Shown: one piece after another, positions 6,301 to 10,305 of the stretch
How positions within the stretch are numbered: position 1 is the first letter of the stretch
Layout: the number at the start of each line of letters is the position of its first letter
Origin: Lachnospiraceae bacterium UBA4317
GTDB taxonomy: Bacteria; Bacillota_A; Clostridia; Lachnospirales; Lachnospiraceae
Reading direction: 5' to 3'
NCBI GenBank assembly: GCA_002394525.1
Contig: DGUF01000144.1
Coordinates: 1 to 10,305, forward strand
DNA: 10,305 nt
The notes under the pieces: model-generated
Told to the model about the DNA's origin: nothing
What the model saw: only the letters and a program-made list of their open reading frames with translations
Database searches by the model: none
Program-made: the position numbers and the translations under genes

Positions 6301-7983
6301 CTATACTTTGCCGCTCCTGATCTTTTCCCCGTCGATGTAGAGACGGACGGCCCAGTCCGGGACCTTGGCGTCGTCCAGCTCCTCATCGTTGAAAAAGACA
6401 AAGGCGGTATCATAATCGGTCGGCTTTTCCGGATAGATTCCCATGCCGTCCGTAAAATACATGAGGCCCTCCAGGTCCCGGATCTCGCCCGTCCTGCGCT
6501 TTTCCTCCACATAGGAGAAGACGGGCCGGAAATCCGTCCCGAAGCCGCCCTTTACATGAAAGCGCTCCGCATAGCGGTCCAGCTCGTCGGGGTCATGCAC
6601 GATGATCTCCTGCTGGACATGCTCGTCGCACTCGATGATGTGGACCTCGCTGGAATGGAAAAACTGTCCTATATTGCGCAGGACAGCGGCTGTCTCGTTG
6701 ATAAAGCGCTGGACTAGGACCTCCTGGCAGGAAGCCGAGGTGTCAATCGCGATGACCAGGGTCCGGATCCGGTTCATCTCCCTGTATTCATTTTCCTCGA
6801 TCAGGGGCATATTGCCGTAGACCTCAAGTCCGTAATTGTAAAAGCCGTAGTCAAAGGAATCGGGGTCGATGGTCGTCACCTCGCGCAGGATGGCGAATTT
6901 CCGCAAAAATTCCCGGTAGTCCGTCCTGCGCCGGTTGGAGATCGACAGGATGCGGTCAAGGCTTCCGCTCTCCTTTGACGCCTCCTTGCCGGAGGCCAGA
7001 AGCTCGGCCTCCATGCGCTTTGATGTCTCCTTCCACTCTCCCTCGAGCTCCCCGACGGACTTCAGGCTCCGGATCCTCTCCTGCCTGCGTCCTCCGGGCG
7101 GCTTGTTCCCGGACTGATCTGACTGATCCCGCTCCGGATCCCGGGGATTCCCGTTCCGGTCCCGCGGCTCCTCCCGGGAGTCTTCTCCGCCGCCGGATTT
7201 CTTTCGGTCTTTTTTCTTACCGGTCCCGGGCTTTTTATTTTCCCGGCCGTCCCAGCCGGGATCATCCCGGTCTTTTCTGTCCCCGCCGCTATCATCCTGA
7301 GCCTGTCCGTCCTTCTGCTCTTCAGGCTCCTTCCGGTCAGGATCACCTTCGTCCCGGTCCCCGTTTTCGGGCGGCTGCTGACCGCCTGCCCCCGGGCCCG
7401 CTCCCGAATCCCCGTCGTCCGCGGGGCTGTCGTCCTCCTCGTCCTCCATCCGCTCCCAGAAGCTGTGGTCACAGAGGGCGAAGGCTGCCGCCAGCTGCAG
7501 CTCCTCCAGGTAGTTCCTCTTTCTTTCAATAAAATACTGGTAGATCCGCTCCGCGGTCAGGACCCGGACCTCGGCCTCCAGGCGGTCATAGACCCGCCGG
7601 CGAAATTCCGGGGTAAGCTCGGCCACGGCCCCGTACTCCATGGAGTCCAGGATATAATCGACCGCGATGTCCGAGGCCAGGTCCCAGAGTTCCCGGTCCT
7701 CCTTCTCCCGGGCCGTAAACATGTGGCGGAAGACACAGTGGAGCAGCATGTGCATCCAGGTCCTGTTGAGCTGGCGCGGACGGTCCACATAGAGGCGGAA
7801 AAGGAAGTTGGGGTTAAAGCGGATATAGGCCGCGTCGGTCCCGACCGTCGTCGTCGACAGGTCCATGACAAAGCCCAGGCTGTTCAGGGCCGGCCCCAGA
7901 AAGCGCATGGAGAGATAGAGCTCGGTCCTCGAGCTGTCCAGTATCCTTTTTCCCATCTCCTCCAGTTCTACCCTGTTTCCCAA
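6301..7983 (-). CDS. VWA-like protein with N-terminal metallopeptidase-like domain (DUF2201 type)
   Basis: A 560-residue three-part protein. Residues 1 to about 175 resemble the putative metallopeptidase domain found at the N terminus of DUF2201 proteins: the helix HMLLHCVFRH (78-87) and the following ELWDLASDIAVDYIL align with its HExxHxxxRH helix and next helix, but the catalytic Glu is Met79. Residues 180-305 are a charged, low-complexity, probably disordered linker rich in Asp, Glu, Gly, Lys and Arg. Residues 405-560 are a VWA-like domain with a complete MIDAS: DTSAS (D414, S416, S418), T483 in GGFGTD and D512 in YFTDG. The start is a TTG with AAGGAG 6 nt upstream; GTG 8025 falls next to a hairpin, and ATG 7956 is too close to its GGAGGAG. 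The product is probably the adaptor for the AAA+ ATPase encoded 16 bp downstream. Confidence 0.85.
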   Translation of the reverse strand: MGNRVELEEMGKRILDSSRTELYLSMRFLGPALNSLGFVMDLSTTTVGTDAAYIRFNPNFLFRLYVDRPRQLNRTWMHMLLHCVFRHMFTAREKEDRELWDLASDIAVDYILDSMEYGAVAELTPEFRRRVYDRLEAEVRVLTAERIYQYFIERKRNYLEELQLAAAFALCDHSFWERMEDEEDDSPADDGDSGAGPGAGGQQPPENGDRDEGDPDRKEPEEQKDGQAQDDSGGDRKDRDDPGWDGRENKKPGTGKKKDRKKSGGGEDSREEPRDRNGNPRDPERDQSDQSGNKPPGGRRQERIRSLKSVGELEGEWKETSKRMEAELLASGKEASKESGSLDRILSISNRRRTDYREFLRKFAILREVTTIDPDSFDYGFYNYGLEVYGNMPLIEENEYREMNRIRTLVIAIDTSASCQEVLVQRFINETAAVLRNIGQFFHSSEVHIIECDEHVQQEIIVHDPDELDRYAERFHVKGGFGTDFRPVFSYVEEKRRTGEIRDLEGLMYFTDGMGIYPEKPTDYDTAFVFFNDEELDDAKVPDWAVRLYIDGEKIRSGKV

Positions 7984-8003
7984 TTTTTTCTCCTTACAGC
8001 CGG

Positions 8004-8023
8004 GATCCCCGCTGCCGGGGATC
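8004..8023. other. Perfect intercistronic hairpin between the LRR and VWA genes
   Basis: GATCCCCG (8004-8011) and CGGGGATC (8016-8023) form a perfect 8-bp stem with a 4-nt loop. It lies in the 75-bp gap between the LRR stop codon and the VWA ribosome binding site. In the direction of transcription no T-run follows, so it is not an intrinsic terminator. It could set the relative expression of the LRR gene and the two downstream genes through RNA stability or access to the ribosome binding site. Confidence 0.6.
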
Positions 8024-8058
8024 ACAAATTATGGCCTGCTGTCCATGCCCTGTTTTTC

Positions 8059-9234
8059 TCACCAGTCGTCCAGGCTCAGGACTCCTGATGATCCCGTGCC
8101 CGGGCTCCGTCCGGAATCCGCCGTCTGTTTTCGCGAGAGCTCCGAGGCTTCCGAAAACCTCTCCGGAGCAGGGCTCCCTGCCTGTTTTCGCGAGAGCTCC
8201 GAGGTCTCCGGGAATCTCTGATCCATATTCATCTGACCCGGGTCCGGCCGGATCTGTTCAGATCGATCTTGTCCGGATCGTTTTTGAAAAAAAGCCTCCC
8301 TGCCGAAAAGGATGATGCCGCAGGCCCGGGTCAGGCGATGGTCCGCGGCAAAGCGGAGAGCCCTTTCGGCCGCCCTGCCGCTGATCAGGCCCCGGTCCGC
8401 CATCAGCTGCAGCCGCCGGTACGCGTCCTCTTTTAAAGCATTTCCCCCGTCCCGGGCCAGGTCCTCCACAAACTGGGAGAGAGCCTCCACCGCCGTATCC
8501 CGCAGATAGTCCTCGTAGGCTTTCGCGTGGACCGGGGCCAGGTCATAGGGAAAGAGCAGGCGGTCGGCCGCGATCTCCGCCGCCGCATGGGCATCGTCTG
8601 GTATGACGCGGGGAAAGAGCCGGTCATACTCCCGCCATCCGATCCCCTTACGGCGGACGCACTCCCGGTAGACCATACCGGATCCCAGGATGGAAAACTG
8701 GATGGTGCGGGCCATGGTATTTTCGGCAAAGGTATAATCATAACCCGGGAAGAGGAGCCTGGCCTCCCCGTCCGGCAGGTCCAGGCAAAAGCAAAGACGG
8801 GCATCTGTATCCGACAGGATGTCCCGCATAACCATATAATTGCCGCGGCGGACCGTCAGTCTGACCCTGCGCAGCTGCAGGTCCTGCCGTACCACCCCGT
8901 TGTGATAATCCGTGATTCCGTCATGGAGAGCGATCTCCTCCAGATCAGGACAGTTGTGGAGAGCGAAGGCTCCGATCGAGCGCAGAGAGGCCGGAAAGGA
9001 GACTGCCCGCAGACCGGCCCTGCCGCTGAAGGCATGGGGAGCGATCCTCCGCACAGGCACTCCCTCCAGAGTCTCCGGCACCTCCACCACGGTCCTGTCC
9101 CGGTTCAGGCTCGTGATCACAGCGCCGGTCTCCGTGCCCTTTTCCGTGGGGATCTCTTCTATTGTATATTCAAAAATACTGGATTCAAAAATGGGACGAT
9201 CAGAAAATGACTGATCCATGGTGTTTTCTTTCAT
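8059..9234 (-). CDS. Cytoplasmic leucine-rich repeat (LRR_5-type) protein
   Basis: About 391 residues and probably the first gene of the LRR-VWA-AAA+ operon. Residues about 38-110 contain LRR_5/BspA-like repeats, seen in the recurring pattern VPETLEGVPVRRIAPHAFSG, then LRAVSFPASLRSIGAFALHN and LEEIALHDGI. There is no signal peptide or anchor, unlike secreted BspA proteins, so it should act in the cytoplasm. The middle (about 120-310) is an unassigned mixed region that becomes helical towards YRRLQLMADRGLISGRAAER. The last 75 residues are polar and low-complexity, with a 19-residue unit (RF-E-SELSRKQ) occurring twice. The start is uncertain: ATG 9234 and ATG 9219 both lack a good ribosome binding site. 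The frame stays open to a TTG at 9303 inside the REP-like palindrome, which I discount. A target-recognition or scaffold role is inference from the LRR fold and the neighbours. Confidence 0.75.
   Translation of the reverse strand: MKENTMDQSFSDRPIFESSIFEYTIEEIPTEKGTETGAVITSLNRDRTVVEVPETLEGVPVRRIAPHAFSGRAGLRAVSFPASLRSIGAFALHNCPDLEEIALHDGITDYHNGVVRQDLQLRRVRLTVRRGNYMVMRDILSDTDARLCFCLDLPDGEARLLFPGYDYTFAENTMARTIQFSILGSGMVYRECVRRKGIGWREYDRLFPRVIPDDAHAAAEIAADRLLFPYDLAPVHAKAYEDYLRDTAVEALSQFVEDLARDGGNALKEDAYRRLQLMADRGLISGRAAERALRFAADHRLTRACGIILFGREAFFQKRSGQDRSEQIRPDPGQMNMDQRFPETSELSRKQAGSPAPERFSEASELSRKQTADSGRSPGTGSSGVLSLDDW
8125..8204 (-). repeat. Degenerate 57-bp tandem repeat in the LRR gene tail
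   Basis: An identical 23-bp block occurs at 8125-8147 and 8182-8204, 57 bp apart, with weaker similarity beyond it (to about 8163 and 8220). The period is exactly 19 codons, so the frame is kept and the protein gains two copies of a SELSRKQ-containing unit. The first copy also carries short inverted arms (GTTTTCG with CGAAAAC). This looks like an in-frame duplication in a disordered tail. Confidence 0.8.
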
Positions 9235-9275
9235 AGGTCTGATATTGGAAGATGTCAGGAACATCAGGTGGTTTT

Positions 9276-9321
9276 GGGACGGTTTTGAGTCCCCGTGACT
9301 CAAGAACCGTCCCCGTAACTC
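9276..9321. repeat. REP-like palindrome (GGGACGGTT...AACCGTCCC) in the LRR operon leader
   Basis: GGGACGGTTTTGAGTC (9276-9291) pairs with GACTCAAGAACCGTCCC (9297-9313) through 16 pairs with one bulged base and a 5-nt loop. A second CCCCGTAACTC (9311-9321) repeats the CCCCGTGACTC of the loop side (9291-9301). From general knowledge, GGGACGGTTC-type palindromes recur in Clostridia genomes as REP-like sequences; I cannot confirm copies elsewhere in this genome. It lies just downstream of the minus-strand promoter, so it would be transcribed in the LRR operon 5' leader. No transposase gene is in the window. Confidence 0.7.
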
Positions 9322-9333
9322 ATTGACCCAGAA

Positions 9334-9362
9334 ATTTTACACCGTGGGAAAAGACCTGTCCA
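9334..9362 (-). promoter_or_regulatory. Sigma-A-type promoter of the LRR-VWA-AAA+ operon
   Basis: On the minus strand the -35 is TGGACA (9357-9362, 5/6 to TTGACA), the spacer is 17 bp and the -10 is TAAAAT (9334-9339, 5/6 to TATAAT). Transcription would begin near 9327, giving a leader of about 90-110 nt to the LRR start that contains the REP-like palindrome. It is the best promoter match I found in the window, and it faces the operon. Confidence 0.65.
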
Positions 9363-9374
9363 GTATTCAGGACA
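9357..9374. promoter_or_regulatory. Possible operator overlapping the operon -35
   Basis: TGTCC (9357-9361) and GGACA (9370-9374) form an inverted repeat with an 8-bp gap. The left arm covers most of the -35 hexamer of the LRR operon promoter, a normal place for a repressor site. The arms are short, so chance is possible, and no regulator gene is in the window. Confidence 0.25.
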
Positions 9375-9518
9375 TCCTGCGCCGGGATTCCCGCACCGTA
9401 TTTATCCGAATACATTCCGTTACTTTTGTGTATTGAATTTTATACGATTTTGTGTGAATATATCATGGGTGCTGAAAGCTGTTTCATACTAATTTAATAA
9501 GCTTTTTTCGCCTCAGTC

Positions 9519-9527
9519 TGTTATGAT
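9519..9527 (+). promoter_or_regulatory. Extended -10 promoter for the esterase leader
   Basis: TGTTATGAT holds a 5/6 match to TATAAT (TATGAT, 9522-9527) with the TG of an extended -10 element. The -35 area (about 9499-9504) is poor, as is often seen with extended -10 promoters. It lies at the end of an AT-rich stretch (about 9390-9535) and would start RNA near 9534, leaving a leader of about 180 nt before the esterase ATG. Confidence 0.5.
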
Positions 9528-9554
9528 AGAGACTGTAACCTGAAACCGGACACC

Positions 9555-9594
9555 TGCCCCTGCAGCGTCACAGGACTTGCGGGGTGCTTTTTTT
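9555..9594 (+). terminator. Intrinsic terminator inside the esterase leader
   Basis: TGCCCCTGCA (9555-9564, one bulged T) pairs with TGCGGGGTG (9578-9586) around a loop of about 13 nt. It is followed after one C by seven T (9588-9594). This has the form of a Rho-independent terminator. No plus-strand gene lies upstream in the window, and it sits about 60 nt after the likely transcription start, so it would either attenuate the esterase gene or end a short RNA. Confidence 0.6.
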
Positions 9595-9681
9595 GCCGCG
9601 GCAGGCCTGAACAAGCACTGCCCGGCTTCACGGGATCCGCGTGAGGAACGCCTTTTTCCTGCCGGAAGATCCGGCCGCGGC
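9595..9681 (+). other. Structured second half of the esterase leader
   Basis: Several pairings follow the terminator. GGCAGG (9600-9605) can pair with CCTGCC (9658-9663). GCCGCGGC occurs at 9595-9602 and again at 9674-9681 and is self-complementary, so the two copies can close a long-range stem. Smaller stems are CTTCACG with CGTGAGG (followed six bases later by a T5 run) and GCCGG with CCGGC. It does not match any riboswitch or T-box consensus I know. Confidence 0.4.
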
Positions 9682-9715
9682 TTCCAGAAAAAAAACAGAT
9701 AAGGAAAACTACCAA

Positions 9716-10305
9716 ATGAAAAGAGACTATGTCACTCACTACAGCAACTGCCTGAACCGGGATATGCATATCCTGATCCACGGTGAGGGCGGTGTTCCCA
9801 TTCTCGTCTTTCCGACGCAGGACTCCATGTGTACAAACTTTGAGGATTTCGGCATGATCGATACGATCTCCGACTTCATCGAGAGCGGGCAGATCCAGGT
9901 ATTTACCGTAGATACGGTCGACAAGGAAAGCTGGTCGGACCTCTACGGAGACAAGGGCCACCGCGGATATATCCAGGAACAGTATTACCACTATATCGTC
10001 GACGAGGTTGTTCCCTTTATTCAGAGCCGCAATTCCTCGGGCCGCCGCCCCGTCGCGGTCGGCTGCAGTCTGGGAGCCACCCACGCCGGGATCGTCGCCC
10101 TCCGGCGTCCCGACCTCTTTGACGGATGCATCGCCATGTCCGGCATCTATGACGCCACCTACTTCACAGGCGGTTGGATGAACAGCAGCTGGTACGACAA
10201 TTCACCCGTGCATTTTCTGCAGAATATGCCGGCCGACCACCACTATATCAATATCTACAACCAGCGCAGCCTGATCTTCTGCGTGGGCCAGGGCGCCTGG
10301 GAGGA
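9716..10305 (+). CDS. Esterase family protein (alpha/beta hydrolase), 3' end outside window
   Basis: The first 196 residues of a putative esterase (Esterase D-like, alpha/beta-hydrolase fold) are present; the frame is open to the window edge. The nucleophile elbow is GCSLG (116-120) with S118 as the expected catalytic serine, followed by ATHAG as in related esterases. The N-terminal RDMHILIHG and VPILVFPT are typical of this group, as is GMIDTI. The acid and histidine of the triad should lie further on, so completeness cannot be judged. There is no signal peptide. The ATG at 9716 has AAGGA 11 nt upstream, a somewhat long gap. The gene is divergent from the LRR operon and is preceded by a structured leader with its own terminator. 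The substrate is unknown; acyl esters or S-acyl thiols are possible. Confidence 0.82.
   Translation, partial: MKRDYVTHYSNCLNRDMHILIHGEGGVPILVFPTQDSMCTNFEDFGMIDTISDFIESGQIQVFTVDTVDKESWSDLYGDKGHRGYIQEQYYHYIVDEVVPFIQSRNSSGRRPVAVGCSLGATHAGIVALRRPDLFDGCIAMSGIYDATYFTGGWMNSSWYDNSPVHFLQNMPADHHYINIYNQRSLIFCVGQGAWE

Noticed and set aside
8059..9234. Surface BspA-like adhesin
   Set aside because: LRR_5 repeats are present, but there is no signal peptide, transmembrane segment or cell-wall anchor, and the neighbours are cytoplasmic.
9235..9303. N-terminal extension of the LRR protein to a TTG at 9303
   Set aside because: The extra codons lie in the REP-like palindrome, have no ribosome binding site, and do not resemble an LRR protein N terminus.
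9521..10084. Minus-strand frame of 187 codons opposite the esterase gene
   Set aside because: The plus strand encodes a recognisable esterase with a nucleophile elbow; the minus frame crosses the promoter and terminator region and is a shadow.

Overview
The window reads as chromosomal DNA from a fairly GC-rich Firmicute, most likely a Clostridia/Lachnospiraceae-type bacterium. The reasons are strong AGGAG-type ribosome binding sites, protein sequences in the style of that group (MetY, ProC, a Cof-type HAD hydrolase, TruA, a cytoplasmic LRR_5 protein, an 'esterase family' protein), and hairpin-rich intergenic repeats. No rRNA, tRNA, CRISPR array, transposase gene or phage gene is visible. The taxonomic call is inference from protein style, not a search result.

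Region 1 (60-4425, all minus strand) is a housekeeping block. In transcription order it holds a 118-residue protein I do not recognise, truA (tRNA pseudouridine synthase), a Cof-type HAD phosphatase, proC (proline biosynthesis) and metY (O-acetylhomoserine sulfhydrylase). Spacings are 46, 161, 75 and 139 bp, so only the first pair is closely coupled. A short hairpin element follows the metY stop codon at the left edge of the window.

Region 2 (4426-4685) is noncoding. Apart from a leader for the 118-residue protein, it is nearly filled by five consecutive hairpins. The fourth is a diverged copy of the hairpin after metY, so this is part of a dispersed repeat family.

Region 3 (4686-9234, minus strand) is the most interesting part: a three-gene operon encoding a cytoplasmic LRR_5-type leucine-rich repeat protein, a DUF2201-type protein (N-terminal metallopeptidase-like domain plus C-terminal VWA domain), and a MoxR-like AAA+ ATPase. 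MoxR ATPases and VWA proteins are known to work as pairs (RavA-ViaA, CbbQ-CbbO, NorQ-NorD). Here the VWA metal site looks intact, but the expected HExxH of the peptidase-like domain reads HMLLH, suggesting a non-catalytic fold, and the LRR protein is a plausible target-recognition partner. A good sigma-A promoter lies at 9334-9362, and the deduced 5' leader carries a REP-like palindrome.

Region 4 (9235-10305) is a 481-bp divergent intergenic region followed by a plus-strand alpha/beta-hydrolase esterase gene that runs off the right edge. Its deduced leader of about 180 nt begins at an extended -10 promoter and contains an intrinsic terminator and further stems well before the start codon, which suggests attenuation or a short separate RNA.
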